Below are positions 15,181-20,277 of a stretch of DNA of 20,277 nt, one piece after another. The position numbers and the translations under genes were made by a program. The DNA comes from CAYOKT01 sp964404605. GTDB taxonomy: Bacteria > Electryoneota > Electryoneia > Electryoneales > Electryoneaceae. A model generated the notes under the pieces. It ran no database searches. It was not told the origin of the DNA and was given only the letters and a program-made list of their open reading frames with translations. Each line of letters begins with the position of its first letter. The stretch's first letter is position 1. Location: the NCBI GenBank assembly GCA_964404605.1, contig CAYOKT010000052.1, positions 1 through 20,277 of the forward strand, given 5' to 3'.

Positions 15181-15588
15181 ATGATAAAACAGATCAGTCA
15201 TATCGGCATCGCGGTACATGACCTGGAAGAGGGAATTCGGCTCTACCGCGATGTGCTCGGCCTGCCGCTTCTCGGGATCGAGGAGGTCGAGGAGCAGAAG
15301 GTGCGGGTGGCGATGTTTCGGGTCGGCGGGACCCGCATCGAACTCCTCGAACCGACGAGCGGGGATTCGCCCATCGCCGGTTACCTCGAGAAGCGCGGGC
15401 CCGGGATGCACCATATCTGTTACGAGGTCGAGGATGTGCAGGAGTCCCTCGAGGAATACCGCGGGAAGGGGATTCGCCTGATCGACCAGCAGGCCCGGAC
15501 CGGGGCGGGAGGCAGCCGAGTCGGCTTCCTCCACCCGAAATCGACCGGCGGCGTGCTGGTCGAGTTGAATTCGCACCCGACAGAGTAG
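15181..15588 (+). CDS. mce: Methylmalonyl-CoA epimerase
   Basis: It interconverts (S)- and (R)-methylmalonyl-CoA between propionyl-CoA carboxylase and methylmalonyl-CoA mutase. The 135-residue protein has the tandem glyoxalase/VOC layout. Expected metal ligands are H7 (ISHIGIAV), E54 (TRIELLEP, where some family members have Gln), the histidine pair at 77-78 (GMHHICYEV), and E128 (VLVELN). The ending GGSRVGFLHPKSTGGVLVEL closely follows the known epimerase signature and separates it from generic VOC proteins. ATG 15181 is chosen over in-frame upstream codons back to 15124 because it gives the family N-terminus MIKQISHIGIAV and has GGAG nearby. The gene precedes the gamma-lyase-type gene by 61 bp. 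The carboxylase and mutase genes are not in the window. Confidence 0.93.
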   Translation: MIKQISHIGIAVHDLEEGIRLYRDVLGLPLLGIEEVEEQKVRVAMFRVGGTRIELLEPTSGDSPIAGYLEKRGPGMHHICYEVEDVQESLEEYRGKGIRLIDQQARTGAGGSRVGFLHPKSTGGVLVELNSHPTE

Positions 15589-15649
15589 CCCTAACCTTTC
15601 CACAAGCTTGCAACGCCGCCGATTCGGCGATGCACCCGGAGGGAGAACC

Positions 15650-16849
15650 ATGAGAGGCAAGGTCAAGGATCACTGGCGTATTGCAACGAAAGCGATTCAT
15701 GGCTTCGGCGGAGGTGATCCGCACACGGGATCCGTCAGTCTCCCCATCTACCAGTCATCGACGTTCGCGTTCCGCGACAGCCAGCATGGAGCCGACCTGT
15801 TCGCGGGCAAGGCGGAGGGGTACATCTACTCCCGCATCAGCAACCCGACCGTGGACGCCTTCCAGCGGGAGATCGCCTGCCTCGAGGGGGGCGAGGCCGC
15901 CCAGGGCTTCGCCTCGGGGATGGCGGCGTCGTTCAACGCGATGATGACCGTCTGCCGTTCCGGGGAGAGTCTCGTCTGCAGCGAAACCGTCTACGGCGGG
16001 ACGCACGCCCTGACCGAACATGTCATGCCGCGGTTCGGGGTCAAGGTGCACGAGGTCGACGCGACCGATCTGAACAAGGTCGAGGAGGCGATCAAGAATG
16101 CGAAGAAATGTCGCGCGCTCTTCTTCGAGACTCCCGCCAACCCCACGCTCGCGGTCCTCGACATCGAGCAGCTCAGCAAGCTCGGCCACCAGTACGGCCT
16201 GACGGTGATCGTCGACAACACGTTCGCCACCCCCATTCTCCAGCGCCCCTTCGAGTTCGGCGCGGATGTCGTCGTCCACTCGACGACGAAGTACATCGGG
16301 GGGCACGGCGATGTCGTCGGGGGCACGGTCGTCGGTTCGAAAGAGTTCCTCGACCGTCTCCGGCAGGATGTCTACATCGACACCGGCGCGATGATGACAC
16401 CCCTCTCCGCCTGGCTGCTCCTCCGAGGGCTGAAAACCCTCCCCATCCGGATGCAGAAACACTGTTTCAACGCCAACCGGATCGCCCAGTTCCTGGCTTT
16501 CCACCCCAAGGTGCTGAAGGTGCACTACCCGGGCCTCCACTCCCATCCCGGCCATGAACTCGCGAAAAAGCAGATGAAGGATTTCGGTGGGATGATCGCC
16601 TTCGAAATCAAGGGCGGCTTCGAGGAGGGCAAGAAACTGATGGACGCGGTGGAACTCGCCACCGTGGCCGTCAGCCTCGGCGATTGCGACACCCTGATCT
16701 GCCACCCGGCCTCGACGACCCATTCCACCTACAGCCCCGAGGACCGGAAACAGGCCGGCATCTACGACAACCTGATCCGGATCTCCGTCGGTATCGAGGA
16801 CTCCGCCGACCTGATGGATGACCTGAACCAGGCCTTGCGGCAAGTGTAG
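15650..16849 (+). CDS. Cys/Met-metabolism PLP enzyme: methionine or cystathionine gamma-lyase type
   Basis: This is a 399-residue gamma-family PLP enzyme. K214 in HSTTKYIGGHGD forms the Schiff base, and D189 (VIVDN) pairs with the pyridine nitrogen. Y60 and R62 in YSRISNPT bind the neighbouring subunit's phosphate, and Y115 stacks on PLP. Overall the sequence follows methionine gamma-lyase, including the LHYPGL-like and AVSLGD segments. However, the position of the catalytic cysteine of well-studied lyases (YGC) is glycine here (YGG, 115-117). That also fits cystathionine gamma-lyase/synthase or O-acetylhomoserine sulfhydrylase. ATG 15650 has a strong GGAGGGAG. If it is a lyase, its product 2-oxobutyrate leads through propionyl-CoA to the adjacent epimerase (inference). 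The exact reaction is undecided. Confidence 0.9.
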   Translation: MRGKVKDHWRIATKAIHGFGGGDPHTGSVSLPIYQSSTFAFRDSQHGADLFAGKAEGYIYSRISNPTVDAFQREIACLEGGEAAQGFASGMAASFNAMMTVCRSGESLVCSETVYGGTHALTEHVMPRFGVKVHEVDATDLNKVEEAIKNAKKCRALFFETPANPTLAVLDIEQLSKLGHQYGLTVIVDNTFATPILQRPFEFGADVVVHSTTKYIGGHGDVVGGTVVGSKEFLDRLRQDVYIDTGAMMTPLSAWLLLRGLKTLPIRMQKHCFNANRIAQFLAFHPKVLKVHYPGLHSHPGHELAKKQMKDFGGMIAFEIKGGFEEGKKLMDAVELATVAVSLGDCDTLICHPASTTHSTYSPEDRKQAGIYDNLIRISVGIEDSADLMDDLNQALRQV

Positions 16850-16890
16850 CCGTTCGCGCAGCGGGATCCACGGTAGAATGCGGTGGTGGT

Positions 16891-16916
16891 CGAGCCGGCG
16901 GGACTCCCCGGGCTCG
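16891..16916 (+). terminator. Weak hairpin after the gamma-lyase-type gene
   Basis: CGAGCC (16891-16896) pairs with GGCTCG (16911-16916) around a 14-nt GC-rich loop, 42 bp past the stop at 16849. No T-run follows. It may help end transcription before the perR promoter, but the evidence is only the inverted repeat. Confidence 0.25.
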
Positions 16917-16938
16917 GGAGAAACGGGAGGGCTGCCGC

Positions 16939-16967
16939 TTGACTTTCCGACTGTAGATTCTTTTATT
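16939..16967 (+). promoter_or_regulatory. perR: Sigma70-like promoter for perR
   Basis: TTGACT (16939-16944) is separated by 17 bp from TTTATT (16962-16967), with the perR ATG at 17000. The -35 matches five of six consensus bases. It sits in a short AT-rich island inside GC-rich DNA and is overlapped by a palindrome, which fits a repressible promoter. Confidence 0.5.
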
Positions 16968-16975
16968 GAAAATAA
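16961..16975 (+). promoter_or_regulatory. Candidate PerR/Fur-type operator over the perR promoter
   Basis: The 15 bases match 10 of the 14 defined positions of the Bacillus PerR box (7-1-7 palindrome). They also contain a perfect TTATT-GAA-AATAA inverted repeat (16963-16975). The site covers the -10 element, so binding would block transcription. Autoregulation is typical of PerR and Fur proteins. The match is by eye, and AT-rich promoter DNA raises the chance of coincidence. Confidence 0.4.
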
Positions 16976-16999
16976 TTCCTAATAGTTCCGAGATTCCCG

Positions 17000-17443
17000 A
17001 TGCAGGATACCATTGGACAACGGATGACCCGCCAGCGCCGTGTGATTCTCGCGGTGATGCACGAGAAGAGGACGCACCCCACAGCGGAGGAGGTGTTCAC
17101 CGAGGTGCGCCGTCGGCTGCCGAACATCAGCCTCGCGACCGTGTACCGGAATCTCGACCTGCTCGTCGAGGAGAACCGGATTCGCAGGTTGGAGTCCGGT
17201 AACGGTCCGCGGCGATACGACGGCGATCTCAGCCATCATTACCATATCCGCTGCGTGCGGTGCGGCGCGGTGGAAGATGTGTCCGTGGACAAGATTCCCG
17301 ACCTGGTTTCGCAGGTGCGCCGCACGGGCGGGTATCACATCCTCGGGATGAAGCTGGAGTTCACCGGTCTTTGCGAAATGTGCCGCGAAGCCGGGGATGG
17401 GTCGGCGGGCGAGGAGAGCGGGGGAGATGGGGGGAGTGAATAG
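17000..17443 (+). CDS. perR: PerR-like peroxide-sensing Fur-family repressor
   Basis: This metal-dependent repressor is 147 residues long. The winged-helix part includes HPTAEEVF (26-33) and the recognition segment ISLATVYRNLDLL (43-55). All five regulatory ligands of B. subtilis PerR (H37, D85, H91, H93, D104) align here at H26, D74, H80, H82 and D93 with one constant offset of 11. The four structural-zinc cysteines fall at C85, C88, C125 and C128 with the same offset. The aspartate at 93 (Glu in typical Fur) is the residue tied to peroxide reactivity. The ATG at 17000 has a weak ribosome site; a later ATG (17024) would remove the first helix. The acidic glycine-rich tail after 130 is unusual. 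Three ferritin-fold genes downstream support a peroxide/iron role. Confidence 0.88.
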   Translation: MQDTIGQRMTRQRRVILAVMHEKRTHPTAEEVFTEVRRRLPNISLATVYRNLDLLVEENRIRRLESGNGPRRYDGDLSHHYHIRCVRCGAVEDVSVDKIPDLVSQVRRTGGYHILGMKLEFTGLCEMCREAGDGSAGEESGGDGGSE

Positions 17444-17493
17444 TCCCGTGCGAATGCGGCCAAAGAGTGTATGAACATGGGGGGAGGCGTGCC

Positions 17494-17934
17494 ATGAAGA
17501 CCAGGGAGATCCACGAAAAGATTGTCCAGTACTTGAGGCAGTGGCAGAAAATCGAGAACGCCTCGGTAAGCTCGACCGGGCGGGTGCTGGAGAAGACCGA
17601 TCATCCTCTGATCCGGCTCGTCATGGAGATCATCCAGCGCGACTCCCAGGCGCACTACAACATCCAGCAGATGATTATCGACAGCTTTGAACGGAAGGTG
17701 ATGACGCTGACCCCGGAGGATGTGGCGGAGGTGTGGGAGCTGATCGAGGAGCACGTCGCGCTGGAGAAGAAAACAGTCGAGCTGGCGAACGAGGCTCTGT
17801 CAACCATCAAGGGAATGAAGTACCTCACATCCCAGCTCTACCTCCTCCGGTACATGCTGGCCGACGAGGAGAAGCACAACTTCATGCTCGAGGGGCTCGA
17901 GAACGTGAAGAAGGATCTCTATCCGTACAATTGA
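17494..17934 (+). CDS. Ferritin-like four-helix protein, family not recognised
   Basis: I do not recognise a named family. The 146-residue protein is almost entirely helical, with four amphipathic helices of ferritin/rubrerythrin length (about 2-33, 37-69, 74-104, 107-140). Possible metal ligands are E21, the D50-x3-H54 pair, glutamates E86/E91/E97, and E125-x2-H128 (ADEEKH). The second ExxH is canonical, but the first is replaced by DSQAH, so a complete diiron site is not certain. ATG 17494 is chosen because a GGGGGGAGG run lies just upstream; the in-frame GTG at 17467 lacks one. It lies 50 bp after perR and 106 bp before ferritin, so an iron-storage or peroxide-linked function is inferred from context. 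Confidence 0.7.
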   Translation: MKTREIHEKIVQYLRQWQKIENASVSSTGRVLEKTDHPLIRLVMEIIQRDSQAHYNIQQMIIDSFERKVMTLTPEDVAEVWELIEEHVALEKKTVELANEALSTIKGMKYLTSQLYLLRYMLADEEKHNFMLEGLENVKKDLYPYN

Positions 17935-17936
17935 AC

Positions 17937-17968
17937 CGCCCCGGCGGGTTCGTTCTCTCGGCGGGGCG
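17937..17968 (+). terminator. Possible terminator stem after the ferritin-like gene
   Basis: CGCCCCG (17937-17943) pairs with CGGGGCG (17962-17968), a 7-bp stem directly after the stop at 17934, followed only by TT. It lies just upstream of the ferritin promoter, where separation of two transcripts would make sense. Weak without a T-run. Confidence 0.3.
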
Positions 17969-17979
17969 TTCACAAACCC

Positions 17980-18008
17980 TTGGAAAGAAACATCCTATCG
18001 AAGATAAT
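17980..18008 (+). promoter_or_regulatory. ftnA: Sigma70-like promoter for ferritin
   Basis: TTGGAA (17980-17985) is followed after exactly 17 bp by GATAAT (18003-18008), 33 bp before the ferritin ATG at 18041. Both elements match consensus well. It suggests ferritin can be transcribed independently of perR. An 8-bp palindrome TCGTACGA overlaps the expected start site (18008-18015). Confidence 0.5.
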
Positions 18009-18040
18009 CGTACGAACAACAAGAAGAGGAGCATGGTAAC

Positions 18041-18532
18041 ATGTTGAACCCGAAGGTGGAAGAATCGTTGAATGACCAGTTGAACTTCGAATTCTATTCG
18101 TCCTATGTATACCTTGCGATGGCGGCCTATTTCGAGGCGGAGAACCTTCCCGGGATGTCCGCCTGGATGAAGACCCAGGCCCAGGAGGAGGTCAGCCATG
18201 CGATGAAGTTCTACGGGTACCTCTACAATCGCATGGGCCGGGTGGCGCTCGACAAGATCGACAAGCCGCGGTTCGAGTGGGAGTCGCCGCTGGCCGCTTT
18301 CGAGGACGCCCTGAGGCACGAGAAGGCCGTCACCGGGAAGATCCACGACATCTACAAGCTGGCCCGCGAATTGGACGATCCCGCCACCGAGAATTTCCTC
18401 CAGTGGTTCATCGAGGAGCAGGTGGAGGAGGAGGCTTCGGTCGATAACGTCGTCCAGCGCCTGAGGCAGATCGGCGACTTCCAGGCCGGACTCTTCTTCC
18501 TCGATCGGGAACTCGGCACCCGCCAGGCGTAG
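18041..18532 (+). CDS. ftnA: Non-haem bacterial ferritin
   Basis: It oxidises Fe(II) at a diiron ferroxidase centre and stores iron as mineral inside a 24-subunit shell in the cytosol. The 163 residues carry the ferroxidase ligands at E17, E50, H53, E94, Q127 and E130, the same numbering as E. coli FtnA as I recall it. The opening MLNPKVEESLNDQLNFEF and the KIHDIYKLA segment are characteristic. No haem-ligand methionine of bacterioferritin type was seen. ATG 18041 is used because AGGAG lies 8-9 nt upstream. An earlier ATG at 18033 stops after four codons. It has its own candidate promoter and lies in the perR-linked ferritin group. Confidence 0.96.
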   Translation: MLNPKVEESLNDQLNFEFYSSYVYLAMAAYFEAENLPGMSAWMKTQAQEEVSHAMKFYGYLYNRMGRVALDKIDKPRFEWESPLAAFEDALRHEKAVTGKIHDIYKLARELDDPATENFLQWFIEEQVEEEASVDNVVQRLRQIGDFQAGLFFLDRELGTRQA

Positions 18533-18545
18533 CGCCGATCCGGCG

Positions 18546-18573
18546 GCCTGCCGGACGGTTTTCGGCGGCAGGC
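18546..18573 (+). terminator. Hairpin between ferritin and the rubrerythrin-type gene
   Basis: GCCTGCCG (18546-18553) and CGGCAGGC (18566-18573) form a perfect 8-bp stem with a 12-nt loop containing TTTT, 13 bp after the ferritin stop. No T-run follows. It may partly end or process the ferritin message ahead of the next gene. Confidence 0.4.
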
Positions 18574-18640
18574 TGCTTTGCAGAGTAAAGGTACGAACCG
18601 GTCTCGTCCGGGACGGAACCTCGACAAGGAGAGCATCGCG

Positions 18641-19168
18641 ATGAGTGCAGAAAACCCCGCGCCGGGGGTTGAGCAGGCGATCGTCACCGCCATCGCGTTC
18701 GAGACACGGGTACGGGATACCTACCGCGAGGCGATGGACGCCTCGTCCGATGAGACCGGGAAACGGGTTTTCGGGCTGTTGGCGAAGGAGGAGCAGGGAC
18801 ACCTCGACTACCTCAATTCCCGCCTCGAGCAGTGGCGCAAGACGGGCGTGGTGACAGCCGAGGCCCTCGAGACCCGCGTTCCGCCGGTGGATGTCATCGA
18901 ACAGGGGGCGAAAAAGCTCCGGTCGCATCTCGCCGGCGAGGACCGCGGCGCAGAGGTGAAGATGCTCCAGAAGGCTGAGGAGGTCGAGCGCGCGACCAGC
19001 GAGTTCTACCGGGAGATGGTGAACACGCTGGAGGATGAAGCGCAGCGGATGTTCGCCCGTTTCCTCGAGATCGAGGAGGGCCACCTGGCCATCGTCCGCG
19101 CGGAAATCGACGCCCTTTCGGGGAGCGGCTATTTCTTCGATTTCGGCGAGTTCAACCTCGAGGCGTGA
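18641..19168 (+). CDS. Rubrerythrin-type ferritin-family protein without rubredoxin domain
   Basis: This is a 175-residue cytosolic ferritin-like diiron protein, likely peroxide-reducing or iron-handling. Helix ligands fit the rubrerythrin pattern: E21, E51-x2-H54 (KEEQGH), glutamates around 113-121 (KAEEVERATSE), and E145-x2-H148 (IEEGH). The ending GSGYFFDFGEFNLEA is typical of a stand-alone group annotated as ferritin family or rubrerythrin. The C-terminal CxxC pairs of a rubredoxin domain are absent, so electrons must come from a separate donor. The start at ATG 18641 follows AAGGAG at 10 nt. The in-frame extension to 18578 is not conserved-looking. It ends in a convergent spacer facing sod, with a strong hairpin downstream. 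Confidence 0.9.
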   Translation: MSAENPAPGVEQAIVTAIAFETRVRDTYREAMDASSDETGKRVFGLLAKEEQGHLDYLNSRLEQWRKTGVVTAEALETRVPPVDVIEQGAKKLRSHLAGEDRGAEVKMLQKAEEVERATSEFYREMVNTLEDEAQRMFARFLEIEEGHLAIVRAEIDALSGSGYFFDFGEFNLEA

Positions 19169-19214
19169 AGAGTCGGCAACCCGCCGGAGAGCCGGGGGAG
19201 AGGGTAGGCAGGGT

Positions 19215-19241
19215 GGCCCTGTCAGCTTCGATGACAGGGCC
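19215..19241 (+). terminator. Strong hairpin terminator after the rubrerythrin-type gene
   Basis: GGCCCTGTCA (19215-19224) pairs perfectly with TGACAGGGCC (19232-19241) around a 7-nt loop, 46 bp past the stop at 19168. It is followed by AT-rich TAATAAGG rather than a clean T-run. It is the best candidate end of the perR-ferritin transcript(s). Confidence 0.6.
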
Positions 19242-19254
19242 TAATAAGGTATTA

Positions 19255-19263
19255 TGGTATAAT
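19255..19263 (+). promoter_or_regulatory. Extended -10 element, rightward
   Basis: TGGTATAAT is a perfect extended -10 (TG-N-TATAAT), with a second TATAAT overlapping at 19263-19268. No -35 is evident, as extended -10 promoters permit. No gene follows on this strand, so any transcript would be a short RNA through the 19312-19336 hairpin, antisense to the sod tail. Chance occurrence in AT-rich DNA is possible. Confidence 0.35.
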
Positions 19264-19311
19264 ATAATAGAATGAAAGTGCTTCTGCTAGATAATAGACG
19301 ATAATCAAGAA

Positions 19312-19336
19312 ACCCTGCCGTCAAAGCCGGCAGGGT
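19312..19336 (-). terminator. Hairpin terminator for sodA-type gene on the minus strand
   Basis: ACCCTGCCG (19312-19320) pairs perfectly with CGGCAGGGT (19328-19336), a 9-bp stem with a 7-nt loop. Read on the minus strand the stem is followed by TTTCTTGATTAT, a fair U-rich tail. It lies about 140 bp beyond the sod stop, so it would end sod transcripts or a short RNA begun near 19345. Confidence 0.5.
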
Positions 19337-19351
19337 CACACGATGTTGTCG

Positions 19352-19360
19352 ATTATACCA
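19352..19360 (-). promoter_or_regulatory. Extended -10 element, leftward
   Basis: On the minus strand this reads TGGTATAAT, identical to the rightward element at 19255-19263, making a 9-bp inverted repeat about 106 bp end to end. It points straight into the 19312-19336 hairpin, so a leftward transcript would be very short or attenuated at once. No -35 is evident. Confidence 0.3.
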
Positions 19361-19407
19361 GCAAGCGTTATCCGGGGTCGCTCGCCACGGCGAAGCCTAT
19401 GGCGCCA

Positions 19408-19454
19408 CCAGGGCTGACCCTGGAAACCTCTTTTCCCGGCGACGCTTCGCCGGG
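19408..19454. repeat. Two adjacent perfect hairpins downstream of sod
   Basis: CCAGGG/CCCTGG (19408-19413 and 19418-19423, 4-nt loop) and CCCGGCGA/TCGCCGGG (19435-19442 and 19447-19454, 4-nt loop) stand 11 bp apart. The second is 20 bp past the sod stop. On the minus strand it is followed by AAAA, so it is not an intrinsic sod terminator. The paired-stem look recalls REP-type or MITE-like elements, but no second copy exists in this window to prove a repeat. Confidence 0.4.
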
Positions 19455-19474
19455 CTACATCACTGGTCTGACCC

Positions 19475-20071
19475 TTACTTCGCCGCCCGGAAGCGCTCGG
19501 CCACGTCGTCCCAGTTGACAAGGTGTTCGAGGAACGCGGCGGTCCATTCGGGCCGGCGGTTCCGGTACTTCAGGTAGTAGGCGTGCTCCCAGACATCGCA
19601 GACGAGGAGCGGGATGACCCCCTGCAGGGTGAGGTTCTGGTGGATCTCCGCCTGCAGGATCACCAGCCTGTCGAGGGCGGGGTGGTAGCCGAGAATCCCC
19701 CATCCGCTGCCTTCCACCGCGTTGGTCGCCGCGAGGAACTGCTGCTTGAAGGCCTCGAAGCCGCCGAAATCCCTCGCGATCGCCTTCCCGAGTTCGCCGC
19801 CCGGTTCGCCGCCCCCGCCCGGTTTCATGTTCGCCCAGAAGATGGAGTGCAGGATGTGACCGCTGCCGTGGAAGGCCACCTCCTTGCTCAGCGCCTTGAT
19901 CGCTCCCATGTCGCCCGCCGCGCGGGCGGCATGGAGCTTCTCCAGCGCCGAGTTCAGGCCGTTGACATACCCCTGGTGGTGCTTGTCGTGGTGCAGGGTC
20001 ACCGTCTCACGGTCATACCACGGCTCCAGGGCGTCGTACCCATAGGGTAGTTCGGGCAGTTGGACCGCCAT
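19475..20071 (-). CDS. sod: Superoxide dismutase, Fe/Mn family
   Basis: It converts superoxide to hydrogen peroxide and oxygen, probably in the cytosol, since no signal peptide is present. The 198-residue protein has the metal ligands H27 (TLHHDKHH), H75 (GHILHSIFW), D159 and H163 (CDVWEHAYYLKY). The usual GGHxNHxxFW is GSGHILHSIFW here, with Leu for Asn, as in some archaeal-type and other bacterial enzymes. GSGWGIL at 121-127 is a family hallmark, but Fe or Mn preference cannot be decided. ATG 20071 follows an AGGAGAGGTGAG ribosome site; the longer frame to 20164 has no support. It converges on the ferritin group, and its product H2O2 would be the signal sensed by PerR (inference). Confidence 0.95.
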   Translation of the reverse strand: MAVQLPELPYGYDALEPWYDRETVTLHHDKHHQGYVNGLNSALEKLHAARAAGDMGAIKALSKEVAFHGSGHILHSIFWANMKPGGGGEPGGELGKAIARDFGGFEAFKQQFLAATNAVEGSGWGILGYHPALDRLVILQAEIHQNLTLQGVIPLLVCDVWEHAYYLKYRNRRPEWTAAFLEHLVNWDDVAERFRAAK

Positions 20072-20141
20072 CTCACCTCTCCTTTCCCGCCCCGCTCCCC
20101 GGGGCGGTGGGTTTCTCGTTTCGGTCAGGATCCATCCGGCT

Positions 20142-20172
20142 ATAATCTTCGGGCCGGGCCACACGGAGTCAA
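20142..20172 (-). promoter_or_regulatory. Candidate sod promoter
   Basis: On the minus strand, TTGACT (20172-20167) lies 19 bp from GATTAT (20147-20142), about 70 bp before the sod ATG at 20071. The -35 is good and the spacing is long. The rest of the right edge (20173-20277) holds no supported gene, only a CCCGGGA/TCCCGGG stem at 20224-20245. Confidence 0.3.
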
Positions 20173-20277
20173 GCCGTTCGATTCACGGAACTCCATCTCT
20201 CCCGCCTCGAAGCCGCGCCATGGCCCGGGAGCGATGCATCCCGGGAAAGCTGGTGTACGTGTGCGACATGTAGCATA

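Larger units (their letters stand above)
19169..19474. other. Hairpin-rich convergent intergenic spacer with AT-rich core
   Basis: These 306 bp lie between two genes that converge, and hold no gene I can support. From left to right there is a hairpin (19215-19241), a 70-bp tract at about 26% GC (19242-19311), a second hairpin (19312-19336), a GC-rich part with two more stems (19408-19423 and 19435-19454), and a direct repeat CTGACCCT (19414-19421 and 19468-19475). Inverted TGGTATAAT elements sit at 19255-19263 and 19352-19360. Terminators for both genes explain part of it; the rest is unexplained. Confidence 0.7.

Noticed and set aside
19378..19475. Integron attC site or CRISPR repeat in the hairpin-rich spacer
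   Set aside because: No paired attC core sites were seen and there is no series of regularly spaced direct repeats; only one 8-bp direct repeat exists.
19336..19521. Minus-strand 61-codon frame in the spacer by sod
   Set aside because: It overlaps three hairpins and the sod 3' end, has no ribosome site or known domain, and is Arg-rich as expected from GC-rich palindromes.
20220..20273. Short 17-residue plus-strand frame at the right edge
   Set aside because: It contains a hairpin, has no ribosome site, and chance is sufficient at this length.

Overview
The window is about 20.3 kb of bacterial chromosome. It is GC-rich by eye (roughly two thirds GC), densely coding, and interrupted by one 100-N assembly gap at 4323-4422, so it is probably a scaffold from a draft or metagenome-derived genome. 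The gene set is mostly housekeeping and stress physiology: thioredoxin reductase, RsmE, LipA, TatA, a deoxynucleoside kinase, methylmalonyl-CoA epimerase, a gamma-family PLP enzyme, a PerR-type regulator, ferritins and superoxide dismutase. I recognise no phage genes, CRISPR array, intact insertion sequence, rRNA or tRNA. A lipobox lipoprotein, an exported gamma-glutamyltransferase and Tat suit a free-living bacterium with an envelope thiol and peptide economy. I cannot place the phylum from the sequence alone.

Layout. Minus strand, 1-1689: the 3'-truncated trxB lies downstream of rsmE. Plus strand, 1945-4322: an M2-type (ACE-like) zinc peptidase is followed by a glyoxalase-II-like metallo-beta-lactamase hydrolase whose C-terminus runs into the gap. 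Minus strand, 4519-8964, read right to left: a ribbon-helix-helix-like protein with a good promoter, a lipoprotein fusing beta-rich PEGA-like modules to a TlpA-type thioredoxin domain, an UMF1-type MFS transporter, LipA (overlapping the transporter gene), an orphan receiver-domain protein, and TatA. Minus strand, 9112-14284, read right to left: gamma-glutamyltransferase, a CgeB-like glycosyltransferase, and a DinG/XPD-type helicase with an N-terminal PD-(D/E)XK-like domain. Plus strand, 14484-16849: deoxynucleoside kinase, methylmalonyl-CoA epimerase, and a methionine/cystathionine gamma-lyase-type enzyme.

Plus strand, 17000-19168, plus the convergent sod gene at 19475-20071: an iron and peroxide defence locus. 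A PerR-like regulator keeps every PerR metal ligand in exact register and is followed by three different ferritin-fold proteins: an unrecognised 146-residue one, a classical FtnA, and a rubrerythrin-type protein without rubredoxin. They face a Fe/Mn superoxide dismutase. An AT-rich palindromic promoter precedes perR, and a strong promoter precedes ftnA.

The most unusual non-coding stretch is the convergent intergenic region 19169-19474. It holds four perfect hairpins, a 70-bp tract of about 26% GC, and two head-on TGGTATAAT extended -10 elements. The most unusual proteins are the helicase, which shows only three of the four cysteines expected for an XPD/DinG iron-sulfur cluster, and the PEGA-thioredoxin lipoprotein. 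I see no clearly new multi-gene defence or mobile system; the regions most worth testing are the PerR/ferritin locus and the hairpin-rich spacer beside it.
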